From: Sciscionella sediminilitoris
GTDB lineage: Bacteria > Actinomycetota > Actinomycetes > Mycobacteriales > Pseudonocardiaceae
NCBI RefSeq assembly: GCF_000737195.2
Contig: NZ_JALM01000033.1
Location: 1 to 34,589 of the forward strand
Length of the DNA stretch: 34,589 nt
Reading direction: 5' to 3'
Part shown: piece by piece, positions 1 to 9,303 of the stretch
Layout: each line of letters starts with the position of its first letter
How positions within the stretch are numbered: the first letter of the stretch is position 1
Program-made: the position numbers and the translations under genes
The notes under the pieces: generated by a model
Told to the model about the DNA's origin: nothing
The model's database searches: none
Seen by the model: the letters and a program-made list of their open reading frames with translations, nothing else

Positions 1-15
1 TTCCTTGATGAAGCA

Positions 16-1026
16 CTAGTCCTTGGCTACCGCTTTCATGATCGCGTCACCTTTGTCCTTGCCATACCTGTCGTGTACGGCCTTATCGAATCCCTTCCAC
101 TGCCGGAACACATCATCACCGGCAGCCGTCAGCACGTTGGCGAAGTTCTTACCGTTGTCGATCTTCGAACGGCTGTCCCCCGCAGTGTCCTTCTGCATCG
201 TCTTTCTCTCAGATATGCGACCGTCGCACTTGTGCGGGTCGTCTTTACCTGAATAAACCCAGCAGCCCGTGCTCAACTTTTCGGGCAATTTGGACACATC
301 TTCCACTCTCTTGCCGTTTCCAACCTCCTTCGAAACCTGGTAAACATCCAGAAATCCGGGGAGCTCGGTGCCCTTTTCAAGCCCAGGAGGGTTCTCCACA
401 CCTATCTTCTTGTTCGGGTCCGCCTTGTCCGACCAGTTGCTGTGTGCATAGAAGTCTTCAACGGCGTGCATTTCGGCGCCCAGAGCGTTGATGACCTTGC
501 ATTTAGCTCGATTTTCGTTACCAGAAACAGGTTTATTGTCTTTTCCTACACACTGCTTCGTACCGTAATCCAGCCCCTGCTCCGGATCGGTTACGTAAAC
601 CCCTTCCCTGTTCTTGACAACCAGCTTCCCAGCCGCGTCCACTGCCTCATCGAATTTTCTCACAACTCGATCGATACACTTGTAGAAGTATTCATCGGCC
701 TTCTCGCGCTTCACTGGATAGTGTTTTCCACCGTTATCCTGTGGATCAAGATAGTCGCCGCCGTCACAGTGCGCTTCCAGCTTCTCGAATTCCATGGCGT
801 CCGGCGTCATGACCGCGCGCTTGAAATCGGCCAGAGTTTCCCCCTCGGGACATGACACGTCCTTGCAGTTGGAAGAACTGAAGGCGCTGCTCATCCCCTT
901 TTGATGCCCCTCCTTGGTGAAAGCATTCCCTGAAGTCGAGGCCGAAACAACCAGAACGGCAGGTACGGCGACCAACGTCGCGATGCGGCTCGCTTTCCTG
1001 AGTTTGCCTGACACAGTCGTCGCCAA
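16..1026 (-). CDS. Secreted protein with Het-C/phospholipase-C-like His motif
   Basis: A 336-residue exported protein of unknown activity. The first ~36 residues form a signal peptide: a basic start (GKLRKASR), a hydrophobic run (TLVAVPAVLVVSAS) and a small-residue site near GNA. Around residues 185-197 is HAVEDFYAHSNW, an HxxxDxxAHSNW pattern. It resembles the motif of Het-C proteins and of zinc-dependent phospholipase C/P1-nuclease-type helical proteins, where such His and Asp residues bind metal; function here is inferred from that alone. Seven or more Cys after the signal peptide suggest disulfides outside the cell. The start is TTG at 1026, preceded by AGAGG five bases away; a GTG four codons later is possible. 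It stands alone, with lower GC and more Lys/Asp than its neighbours. The name CinY is used for similar actinomycete proteins, but I cannot confirm it here. Confidence 0.75.
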   Translation of the reverse strand: MATTVSGKLRKASRIATLVAVPAVLVVSASTSGNAFTKEGHQKGMSSAFSSSNCKDVSCPEGETLADFKRAVMTPDAMEFEKLEAHCDGGDYLDPQDNGGKHYPVKREKADEYFYKCIDRVVRKFDEAVDAAGKLVVKNREGVYVTDPEQGLDYGTKQCVGKDNKPVSGNENRAKCKVINALGAEMHAVEDFYAHSNWSDKADPNKKIGVENPPGLEKGTELPGFLDVYQVSKEVGNGKRVEDVSKLPEKLSTGCWVYSGKDDPHKCDGRISERKTMQKDTAGDSRSKIDNGKNFANVLTAAGDDVFRQWKGFDKAVHDRYGKDKGDAIMKAVAKD

Positions 1027-1216
1027 TTTTGCCTCTTTCCTCCACTGAGTATCACCAAAAAACGGTAGCGGTATGCGGCTGAACCACTACGGCCGATACG
1101 GTCAGATTACCCGAAGCCGCCCTGCCGCGCGGCCTATATCGTCATGAATTCATGCATTGAATAGCCGTGAATTTTTACATCACGATGCGCGGCCATCGAG
1201 CATCTTCCTGAATGGA

Positions 1217-2512
1217 TTAAGCCCGGCAGTCGAATCCACGCCGAGGCAGCACAGCACGAGCCAGCCTGCTGCGGCCGATCCACAGCGCCGCGACGGCTCC
1301 GGCAACACTGAGCACCCCGGCCAGCATGAATCCGTAGCCGTACCCGGTGGCCGGATCGCTCGCGTGCGAGACGAGGAACCCGGTCACCGCGGGGGCGCAC
1401 ATCCCGGCGAGGGCGTTCGGCACCGAGAAGGCCAGCGTCAGCACCGCGGGGCGCTGGCCGACCGGCACCAGTTCGGAGACGTGCACGGCGACCAGGCTGG
1501 TGACCGGCTGGCTGCAGCCGAGCCCGAGGGACACCAGCACGATCAGCAGCCCGCCGCGTTCGGCGTGCGGCACAAGGAAAAGGCAGATCCCGCTGATCGC
1601 GAGCACGATCGCCATCGGCGCCGAACGGGCCGCCCAGCGCGAACCGCCGCGGCGCACCCGGCGCTGGGCGAGCCAGCCGATCGCGATGGCCAGCACCCCG
1701 GTGGTGGCCTGCGGCGCACCCGCGATGAGCCCGCCCTTCACCTGCGGGTACCCCAATGTCGCCAGGTAGGAGGGCACCCAGGCGAGGCTGAGCGCCAGCG
1801 CCCAGTACGCGGCGAACCCGGTGACGAACACGGCCAGCGCCTCGGAGGAGAGCAGCAGTTTCCGGTACGGGATCGGGGCCGCCTCGGTGCGCACCGGCCG
1901 CGCGGCACCGTGGTTTCCCTTCCCGCTCAGCGACCACAGCAGCAACCAGAGCACCCCGATACCGGCGAGGATCGCGAAGGCGGTGTGCCAGCTCCAAGTG
2001 CCGATCGCCCAGGCGAGCGCCGGGGCCACGGCGAGCCCGCAGATATTGGAGCCGCCGTGCATGAGCACCGTGGGCAGCATCCGGTCGTGCCCGTGGAACC
2101 AGTGGTGCAGCTCGTGATTGGACAATGGGTTCGCCGGGCCCTCGGCGATCCCGAGCACGATCCGGGTGCCGATCAGCACGGTGAACGTGGTCGGGAAGGC
2201 CAGCGGCAACTGGGCGAGCGTCCACACGCCGACGAGCAGGCCGAGCATCAGCGAACTGCGGATCCGGGTGGCCAGGAATCCGATCAGCACCGCGCTCACC
2301 GCGCCGAGCAGATAGTAACTGCTTGCCACCGAGCCGAATTGTTCCGCGGAAAGCCCGAGTTCCCCGCGAATTCCTCCCGAGGAAAGCCCGAGAACGCGGC
2401 GATCGGCATATCCGATAACCATGAATCCGAGAAGCAATAACACGATCAGCCAAGCTCGTGTTCGGGATCCCGTTGGTGTGACGGCATTCGCGGGTTTCGA
2501 AGGAGACAGCAC
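1217..2512 (-). CDS. MFS transporter, anion:cation symporter-like, with iron box at its start
   Basis: A 431-residue major facilitator with about 12 hydrophobic segments. The loop after helix 2 has the expected small/basic motif (GFLATRIRSS). The stretch GIAEGPANPLSNHELHHWF is typical of the anion:cation symporter branch, which moves sugar acids and other organic anions; the substrate cannot be read from sequence. The only usable start is GTG at 2512, since the next Met lies inside the first helix. A near-consensus IdeR/DtxR box ends six bases upstream (2518-2536), so expression is probably iron-repressed and the message may be nearly leaderless. It follows the SMP-30 gene on the same strand after a 73-base gap, but the box suggests its own promoter. 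It might carry a siderophore or iron-binding acid, or be sugar-acid uptake that happens to respond to iron. Confidence 0.88.
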   Translation of the reverse strand: MLSPSKPANAVTPTGSRTRAWLIVLLLLGFMVIGYADRRVLGLSSGGIRGELGLSAEQFGSVASSYYLLGAVSAVLIGFLATRIRSSLMLGLLVGVWTLAQLPLAFPTTFTVLIGTRIVLGIAEGPANPLSNHELHHWFHGHDRMLPTVLMHGGSNICGLAVAPALAWAIGTWSWHTAFAILAGIGVLWLLLWSLSGKGNHGAARPVRTEAAPIPYRKLLLSSEALAVFVTGFAAYWALALSLAWVPSYLATLGYPQVKGGLIAGAPQATTGVLAIAIGWLAQRRVRRGGSRWAARSAPMAIVLAISGICLFLVPHAERGGLLIVLVSLGLGCSQPVTSLVAVHVSELVPVGQRPAVLTLAFSVPNALAGMCAPAVTGFLVSHASDPATGYGYGFMLAGVLSVAGAVAALWIGRSRLARAVLPRRGFDCRA

Positions 2513-2517
2513 GCGGC

Positions 2518-2536
2518 TGAGGTTAGTCTTACCTAA
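2518..2536 (-). promoter_or_regulatory. IdeR/DtxR-type iron box
   Basis: The plus-strand sequence TGAGGTTAGTCTTACCTAA matches 16 of 19 positions of the actinobacterial IdeR consensus TTAGGTTAGSCTAACCTAA, including both conserved GGTTA/TACC cores. It lies in the 73-base gap between the SMP-30 gene and the MFS gene, six bases before the MFS start codon, where a bound repressor would cover the promoter or ribosome site. No other start codon is near it on either strand. Confidence 0.72.
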
Positions 2537-2585
2537 TCAGCATTTTCGAGCTCCGGTCGAATTCCTCACATCCGAAACCGGACAA

Positions 2586-3449
2586 TCAGGAATCCAATTC
2601 CACGAGAAAGGGCTCCGGGCCGCGCACCCCGGGCCGCAGCCGCAGCAACCGGCCGGCGAGCGGCTGCTCCGCACGCTGCTGCCCGGTGAGCAGATCCCGG
2701 GTCGTGGTGACGTACAGCTCGTCCCGGTCCGGACCGCCGAAGGCACAACTGGTCGGGTGCGAGACCGGCAGTTCCACCACCGAATCGAGCCGCCCGTCCG
2801 GCGCGTAACGGTGCAGCGCGGCGCCCCGGATGAGCGCCACCCAGACGAATCCGTCCTCGTCCACGGTGAGCCCGTCCGGGCGCCCTTGCTCCTCGGTGAA
2901 TTCGGCGAACACCCGCCGCGCCCCGAGTTCCCCGCTCTCCGGGTCGTACGCGATGGCCTCGACGCACATGCTCGTCGTGTCCACGTAGTAGAGAATCCCG
3001 CCGTCCGGGCTCCAGCCGAGCCCGTTGGAGATGGTCACGCCCTCGAGCACCGGTTCGAACACCCGCGCCCGGTTCAGCCGGTACAGGCAGGCGGTTCCCG
3101 GCAGCTGCGCGGTGTGCATGGTGCCCAGGTACAGCCGCCCGCGCGGATCGGCGGCACCGTCGTTGAACCGCATGTCCGGCTTGGGTGGCACCTCGGCGAG
3201 CACCGCACCGGTGCCGAGTTCGATCAGCCGGTGCCCCACCGCGGCGAGCAGCGAGCCGTCCCGTGCGGGCAGCACCGCGGAGACCGGTTCGCCGAGGTGC
3301 ACGCTCGTCTCCGCACCGGTCCGCGGATCGGTGCGGTGCACGTAACCACCCGGGATGTCCACCCACAGCAGGGTTTCGCTCGCCGTATCCCACAGCGGCC
3401 CCTCGCCGAGACCCGCGGTGACCGCACCGACCGGTTCGATCGCGCTCAT
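2586..3449 (-). CDS. SMP-30/gluconolactonase family lactonase
   Basis: A 287-residue six-bladed propeller hydrolase of the SMP-30/gluconolactonase/LRE family, expected to open sugar-acid lactones with a divalent metal. Family features seen: GEGPLWD near residues 14-20 (Glu metal ligand), RFNDGAADPRGRLYLGTM around 105-122 (Asn ligand and FNDG motif), ISNGLGWSPDG around 150-160 (second Asn), and RPDGLTVDEDGFVWVAL around 205-220 (Asp ligand). The length matches the family. The start is ATG at 3449, overlapping the aldolase stop by four bases (ATGA), so translation is coupled. The open frame runs further upstream but that part only shadows the aldolase gene. In a sugar-acid operon it probably hydrolyses the lactone produced by the dehydrogenase. 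Confidence 0.9.
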   Translation of the reverse strand: MSAIEPVGAVTAGLGEGPLWDTASETLLWVDIPGGYVHRTDPRTGAETSVHLGEPVSAVLPARDGSLLAAVGHRLIELGTGAVLAEVPPKPDMRFNDGAADPRGRLYLGTMHTAQLPGTACLYRLNRARVFEPVLEGVTISNGLGWSPDGGILYYVDTTSMCVEAIAYDPESGELGARRVFAEFTEEQGRPDGLTVDEDGFVWVALIRGAALHRYAPDGRLDSVVELPVSHPTSCAFGGPDRDELYVTTTRDLLTGQQRAEQPLAGRLLRLRPGVRGPEPFLVELDS

Positions 3450-4072
3450 GCGGCGGCCGCCCGGAAAGACCGGGCCGCGCTCGCGAGTTCCCCCGCTTCG
3501 AAGGAACCGTCCTTGCCGACACCGAGCAACCGGGTGCCGATGCCCACCGCGCTCGCTCCTTTGGCGAAGCACTCCCCCGCGAGCTCCGCGGTGACCCCGC
3601 CGGTGGCCATGAAGGCAGGCGTGGACAGTGGGCCGCGCAGCTGGGCGAGATAGTCCGCGCCGACCGCGTTGATCGGGAACACCTTCACGATGTCCGCACC
3701 CGCGCGCACCGCCTGTACCACCTCGCTCGGGGTGAACGCGCCGGGCACCGAGACCAGGCCGAGCCGTTTGGTCGCCGCGATCACCTCGGCATCGGTGTTC
3801 GGCGAGATCACGAACTCCGCACCGTGCACCGCGGCGCGCTCGACCTGTTCCGGTTCGAGCACCGTGCCCGCGCCGATCCGCACATCCGTGCCGAATTCCT
3901 TGCGCAGCGCGGAAATCGCCGCGAACGGTTCCGGGCTGTTGGTGGTGACCTCGAAACTGCGCAGCCCGTGCTCGCACAGCGCCCCGGTCAGCCGGACACA
4001 AGCAGCCGCGTCGATCCCGCGATAGATCACGGTGATCCTCGTGCGCAGCAGGTGCTCGAGTACCTCGTTCAT
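3446..4072 (-). CDS. eda: KDPG/KDPGal/KHG-type class I aldolase
   Basis: A 208-residue 2-keto-3-deoxy-6-phosphogluconate-type aldolase that splits 2-keto-3-deoxy sugar acids or 4-hydroxy-2-oxoglutarate to pyruvate and an aldehyde by Schiff base. Seen here: Glu41 in RSFEVT, the GAGTVL loop at 68-72, and DIVKVFPIN with Lys130 at the place of the family's Schiff-base lysine. The start is ATG at 4072, overlapping the SDR stop by four bases; the downstream lactonase also overlaps by four. No dehydratase or 2-keto-3-deoxy acid kinase is encoded nearby, so whether the substrate is phosphorylated is open. The symbol is given by family; DgoA-type or KHG aldolase use is equally possible. Confidence 0.88.
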   Translation of the reverse strand: MNEVLEHLLRTRITVIYRGIDAAACVRLTGALCEHGLRSFEVTTNSPEPFAAISALRKEFGTDVRIGAGTVLEPEQVERAAVHGAEFVISPNTDAEVIAATKRLGLVSVPGAFTPSEVVQAVRAGADIVKVFPINAVGADYLAQLRGPLSTPAFMATGGVTAELAGECFAKGASAVGIGTRLLGVGKDGSFEAGELASAARSFRAAAA

Positions 4073-4818
4073 CTGTTTCCTTCCTCGGTCTCGCCAAGCG
4101 GATCGGGGCGGCGGGACAGTCTCCGTCCCCCGTCGATCGGTACCTCGGCCCCGGTCATGAACGAAGACTCGGCCGAGGCGAGGAAACACACCAGCGCGGC
4201 CACCTCCTCCGGGGTGCCCATTCGCCCGAGCAGGGTCGGCGGCTCGCCACCGAACGAGCGCCCGTCGAGCGTGCTGTCGAAGGAGGGTGTCGCCACCACT
4301 CCGGGCACCACCGTGTTCACCCGGATACCGAGTGGGGCGAGTTCCACGGCCAGTGCCGCGCTCGCCGCCCGCACCCCGCCCTTGCTCGCCACATAGGGAC
4401 CGTAGCCGGGTACCGGAAGCGCCTCCTGCAGGCTGGCGAAGTTCACGATCGCCCCGCCGCGTCCGGCGGCCCGCAGTCCCCGCGCCATCGCCGCGCTGAG
4501 CAGGCCGAGCGCGGTCACGTTCACCCGGAAAACCCGCTCCAGCTCGGCGAACCCGGCATCCAGGAATCCCCCGGACGGATAGGCGGCCGCGCAGTTGACC
4601 AGAATGTCGGTCCCCGCCTCGACGCGTTCGGCGAGATCGGCGATCTGCTCCGGCTCGGCGAGATCGGCGATCAGGTGCCCGTCCAGTTCGGTCACCCGCC
4701 GGTCCCGGTCCACCGCGAGCACCCGCGCGCCCCGCTCGGCGAGTGCGGTGGCCACGGCACGCCCGATCCCCGCGGCCGCACCGGTCACCACGGCCGAACA
4801 GCCCGCGATTCCGGTCAT
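4069..4818 (-). CDS. Short-chain dehydrogenase/reductase
   Basis: A 249-residue classical SDR, a soluble NAD(P)-dependent oxidoreductase. It has the nucleotide-binding TGAAAGIG at residues 12-19, an NCAA version of the NNAG motif near residue 80, a catalytic Ser in NFASLQ near 135, and the YVASK Tyr/Lys pair near 150. Asp after the second strand (LAVDRD) favours NAD(H). The tail GAEVPIDGG is typical of the family. In this operon, with a lactonase, an aldolase and a gluconate-type permease, it probably oxidises a sugar or sugar acid; the substrate is not readable. It begins one base after the methyltransferase gene ends and overlaps the aldolase by four bases. Confidence 0.88.
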   Translation of the reverse strand: MTGIAGCSAVVTGAAAGIGRAVATALAERGARVLAVDRDRRVTELDGHLIADLAEPEQIADLAERVEAGTDILVNCAAAYPSGGFLDAGFAELERVFRVNVTALGLLSAAMARGLRAAGRGGAIVNFASLQEALPVPGYGPYVASKGGVRAASAALAVELAPLGIRVNTVVPGVVATPSFDSTLDGRSFGGEPPTLLGRMGTPEEVAALVCFLASAESSFMTGAEVPIDGGRRLSRRPDPLGETEEGNR

Positions 4819-4819
4819 C

Positions 4820-5485
4820 TCACCCCTTCGTCGCGGTCACATAGGCCAGTGCCCCGGAAACACGCAGCCGGACATCGGTGAACCCGCACTCGTCCAGCCA
4901 TTCCCGCACCTGCGTGGTGCTCGCGCTCGGCCCGAGCAGCCCGAGTGCGTGCCCGAGCACCTCCTGCGGGCGGTACCGCGCACCCGCGTCGGTACGGAAC
5001 CAGCTCGCGCGCAGGGCACCGCCCGGACGCAGCACCCGCGCGATCTCGGCGACCGCGGCACCCGGATCGGGGAAGCAGTGCAGCCCGGTCAGGCTCACGC
5101 ACAGGTCGAACTCCCCGTCCGCGAACGGCATCCGCGCCACATCGCAGGCCTGGGTGTGCACCTGATCGGTCACCCCGTGCCGCTGCGCGGTGCGCTTGGT
5201 GCGCTCGAGCATCGCCGGGGCGATGTCCGCGGCGACATAGCGGATGCCCTGGTCGCGGCGCAGCCCGCGCAGCGCCACCCCGCTTCCGCAGGGCACGTCG
5301 AGCACCGCGCTGCCCGCGGGGAGCTCGCCGATCGCCTCGGTCGCCGCGTAGAGCAGGCCGATATCGCTGCCGAAGGCCATCCGCGCGGTCGGTTTGGCCA
5401 GCCACGGGCGATCGATCCCGAAGGAGTACACCATCGCCCAGGGATGGTTCAGCCGCCATACCTCGCTCACGTTCATGGCAGCCAT
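4820..5485 (-). CDS. Class I SAM-dependent methyltransferase
   Basis: A methyltransferase of about 221 residues (Rossmann-type, UbiE/Methyltransf_11-like). Motif I is VLDVPCGSG, followed by the acidic end of strand 2 (YVAADIAPAML), motif ACDVARMPFADGEFD, a post-motif II SLTGLHCF, and motif III RVLRPGGAL. The substrate is unknown. ATG at 5485 (MAAMNVSEV) or three codons later at 5476 are both possible; the open frame extends to 5518 but would overlap the permease. No strong ribosome site is visible, which fits translational coupling to the permease 20 bases upstream. A methyltransferase in the middle of a sugar-acid operon is unusual; it might methylate a small metabolite or belong to an unrelated function. 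Confidence 0.8.
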   Translation of the reverse strand: MAAMNVSEVWRLNHPWAMVYSFGIDRPWLAKPTARMAFGSDIGLLYAATEAIGELPAGSAVLDVPCGSGVALRGLRRDQGIRYVAADIAPAMLERTKRTAQRHGVTDQVHTQACDVARMPFADGEFDLCVSLTGLHCFPDPGAAVAEIARVLRPGGALRASWFRTDAGARYRPQEVLGHALGLLGPSASTTQVREWLDECGFTDVRLRVSGALAYVTATKG

Positions 5486-5504
5486 CGTGACACGGATTAC
5501 CGCT

Positions 5505-6869
5505 TCAGAGCAGTACATCCAGCAGGAACACCATGCCGAGACCGCACACGCTCACCAGCGTCTGGGTGCTGGTGTGCACCTTCGCCGCCTGGCCGAGCGT
5601 CATCCCGAAGGACTCCTTGACCAGCCAGAAACCGGCGTGGTTCACGTAGTTCAGCCCGATCGAGCCCGCCCCGATGGCGACCACGAGCAGCGCGGTGTGC
5701 CAGCTGTCCAGGTGCGCGGCCAGCGGGGCGACGATCCCGGTCGCGGCGACGATGCCCACCGTGGCCGAACCGGTGGACAGCGAGAGCAGCAGCGCGACCA
5801 GCCAGCCCAGCAGCAGCACGCTCAGGTGCAGGTTCGAGGCGGCGGAGGCGACCGCGTCCCCGATCCCGGTGTCCTTGAGCACCTGGTTGAACGCCCCGCC
5901 ACCGCCGAGGATCAGCAGCACCCCGACGATCGAGCGCAGCCCGTCGGAGACGGATTTGCGCACCGCCTCACCGGGGCGCCCGCGGACGAGCGCGAGGGCG
6001 ATCAGGGCCACCAGGAATCCGATCAACATCGCCACCACGGGTTCCCCAAGGAAGGTGAACACCGCGCGGGCACCCGAGCCCTTGGCGAACACGATCTCCG
6101 CGACCGTGCGCCCGAGCATCAGCACGACCGGGATCAGGATGCAGGTGATCGCCCAGCCGGTCGGCACCCGGTGCTCGGGTTCGTCCTCGTCCCCAGCGAA
6201 CTGCTCGACGAGCGCCTTGTCCGGGACGACCTCCACCCGGGGCGCGAGGAAGCGCGCGAACAGCGGGCCGGAGATGATCACGGTCGGCACCGCGCAGATG
6301 AACCCGACCAGGATCGTCTGGCCGAGCGGGGCGTGCAGCCCGGAGACCACGGTCAGCGGGCCGGGATGCGGGGGCACCATGCCGTGCAGGGTGGCCAGCG
6401 CCGCGATCGCGGGCACCGCGAGCTGCACATAGGGCGAGCGCAGGCCCGCCTCGGTCTGCACCCGGTGCGCCACGCTGAACACCAGCGGCAGCAGCACGAT
6501 CAGCCCGACCTCGAAGAACATCGGGATACCGATCACGAACGCCGCCCCGGCCATGTACCAGGGCAACAGCCTGCTGCTCGCCCGGGACACGATCGCGGTG
6601 GCGATCCTGGTGGTCGCCCCGGAATCGGAGAGCAGCCTGCCGAGCATCGTGCCGAGGGCCAGCGTGATGCCCACATCGCCGAGCGTGCCGCCAGCGCCCT
6701 TCTCCAGCGACTTCGCGATGTGCCCGAGCGGTTCCCCCGCGGCGAGCCCCACCGCCAGCGAGACCACGAGCAGTGCGACGAAGGGATGCAGCCGCAGCCG
6801 TGAGTTGATCAGCGCGATCAACACCGCGATCGCGACCACGAGCACCCCGATCAGGTACCAGACCTGCAC
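5505..6869 (-). CDS. GntP-family gluconate/sugar-acid:H+ symporter
   Basis: A 454-residue inner-membrane permease with about 12-14 hydrophobic segments and the GntP family signatures GIPMFFEVGLIVLLPL (near 145-160) and MVPPHPGPLTV (near 200), which occur in gluconate, D-serine (DsdX) and related symporters. Length matches the family. It is the first gene of the operon running permease, methyltransferase, SDR, aldolase, lactonase and points to uptake of a sugar acid. The start is ATG at 6869 with GGGGAAA a few bases upstream. The 92-base gap before it separates it from glutamate dehydrogenase and probably holds the promoter. The exact substrate (gluconate, galactonate, glycerate) cannot be told from sequence. 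Confidence 0.92.
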   Translation of the reverse strand: MQVWYLIGVLVVAIAVLIALINSRLRLHPFVALLVVSLAVGLAAGEPLGHIAKSLEKGAGGTLGDVGITLALGTMLGRLLSDSGATTRIATAIVSRASSRLLPWYMAGAAFVIGIPMFFEVGLIVLLPLVFSVAHRVQTEAGLRSPYVQLAVPAIAALATLHGMVPPHPGPLTVVSGLHAPLGQTILVGFICAVPTVIISGPLFARFLAPRVEVVPDKALVEQFAGDEDEPEHRVPTGWAITCILIPVVLMLGRTVAEIVFAKGSGARAVFTFLGEPVVAMLIGFLVALIALALVRGRPGEAVRKSVSDGLRSIVGVLLILGGGGAFNQVLKDTGIGDAVASAASNLHLSVLLLGWLVALLLSLSTGSATVGIVAATGIVAPLAAHLDSWHTALLVVAIGAGSIGLNYVNHAGFWLVKESFGMTLGQAAKVHTSTQTLVSVCGLGMVFLLDVLL

Positions 6870-6961
6870 GTTTCCCCTTCTTCCCGGTTCGCGGCGACCC
6901 CGGGCCGAAGTTTAGCTATGCTTTACATTCGCTGGTCGCGGGGGTGAACCGGGCGACGTGC

Positions 6962-8365
<1,404 letters not shown>

Positions 8366-8406
8366 TTATCGGCGATCCCGGATACACCGGCCCCGAGGTG
8401 ACGCGG

Positions 8407-9303
8407 CTAACCCGTAACGGGCTGAGTGAAGTCCCACACCGCGCGGGCCATCCGGTGCACCGCGGCGGTCCCCGCGGCCGTCGTGCCCTTGGTGGTGAAC
8501 ACGACCAGCACCTCGGAACCGGGCACGAGGTAGTAGCCCACATCATGGGTGACGAGATCGTCCAGGGTCCCGGTCTTGTGCGCGACGGGCGCACCGGGCG
8601 GGAGCGCGGCCGGAATCAGCTCGTTCAGCCGCTGATCACGCAGGAAACCCAGGGCGATCGCGCGGGACGGCGCGGAGAGCAGCCTCCCGTCCCACAGGGA
8701 ACGCAGCAGCTTCGCGATATCGGCCGCGTCCAGATAGTTCTCCCGCCCGTGCTGCTGCGCCTCGGTGTCCATCATCTTGCGCTCCAGGACGGTCGAGCGC
8801 AGCCCGAGCGAGCGGATCAGCGCGTTCACCGGGCCGAACCCGATCCGGTCGATCAGCAGGTTCGTCGCGGTGTTGTCGCTGTAGATGATCATGTACCTCG
8901 CCAGCCGGTGCAGGCTGATGTCCTGGGGCAGCTTCTCGTGCTGCAGCTGGCCGGTGCCGCCGACCACATCCGAGCGGTCCACGTGCACCCGTTCGGCGAG
9001 CGAGAGCTCACCGCGCTCGGCCATCCGCAGCAGCTCGGCCAGGATCGGCAGTTTGATCACGCTGGCCGAGGGCATCCTGGTCCGCGCGCCGATCTCGATG
9101 CGCTGCCGGTGCCCGCCCGCGGCGAGGTTCTGCACCGAGACCCCGACCTCGGCCTTCGTGGTGTGCGCGATCGCGGCCAGCCGCGCGCGCAGCGGCGCCC
9201 AGTCTCCCGCGCCGTGCCCGGGTTTCGCCGCGACCGAGGGCATCGCGCTCGCGAACACCCCGAGAAAGGTGAGAATGACGGCCAGGATTCGTGTTCGCCT
9301 CAT
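8407..9303 (-). CDS. Class A beta-lactamase-family serine hydrolase (secreted)
   Basis: A 298-residue exported serine hydrolase of the class A beta-lactamase fold. A signal peptide covers residues 1-25 (RRTRILAVILTFLGVFASA). Catalytic motifs: Ser81-Val-Ile-Lys84 (SxxK), Ser142-Asp-Asn (SDN), Glu188-Asn-Tyr-Leu-Asp192 at the omega-loop ExxLN position, and Lys243-Thr-Gly (KTG). The omega loop has Asp where most class A enzymes have Asn170, next to the general base Glu166, so activity or substrate may differ. Its start ATG overlaps the stop of the D-amino-acid deacylase by four bases, so the two are translated together; that is an unusual partner for a resistance enzyme. It may act on penicillins or on another D-amino-acid-containing amide. 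No BlaI/BlaR or AmpR-type regulator is adjacent. Confidence 0.9.
   Translation of the reverse strand: MRRTRILAVILTFLGVFASAMPSVAAKPGHGAGDWAPLRARLAAIAHTTKAEVGVSVQNLAAGGHRQRIEIGARTRMPSASVIKLPILAELLRMAERGELSLAERVHVDRSDVVGGTGQLQHEKLPQDISLHRLARYMIIYSDNTATNLLIDRIGFGPVNALIRSLGLRSTVLERKMMDTEAQQHGRENYLDAADIAKLLRSLWDGRLLSAPSRAIALGFLRDQRLNELIPAALPPGAPVAHKTGTLDDLVTHDVGYYLVPGSEVLVVFTTKGTTAAGTAAVHRMARAVWDFTQPVTG

Noticed and set aside
1134-2453. Alternative minus-strand frame over the MFS gene
   Set aside because: Its translation is Arg/Ala-rich without domains, whereas the other frame gives a clear 12-helix transporter.
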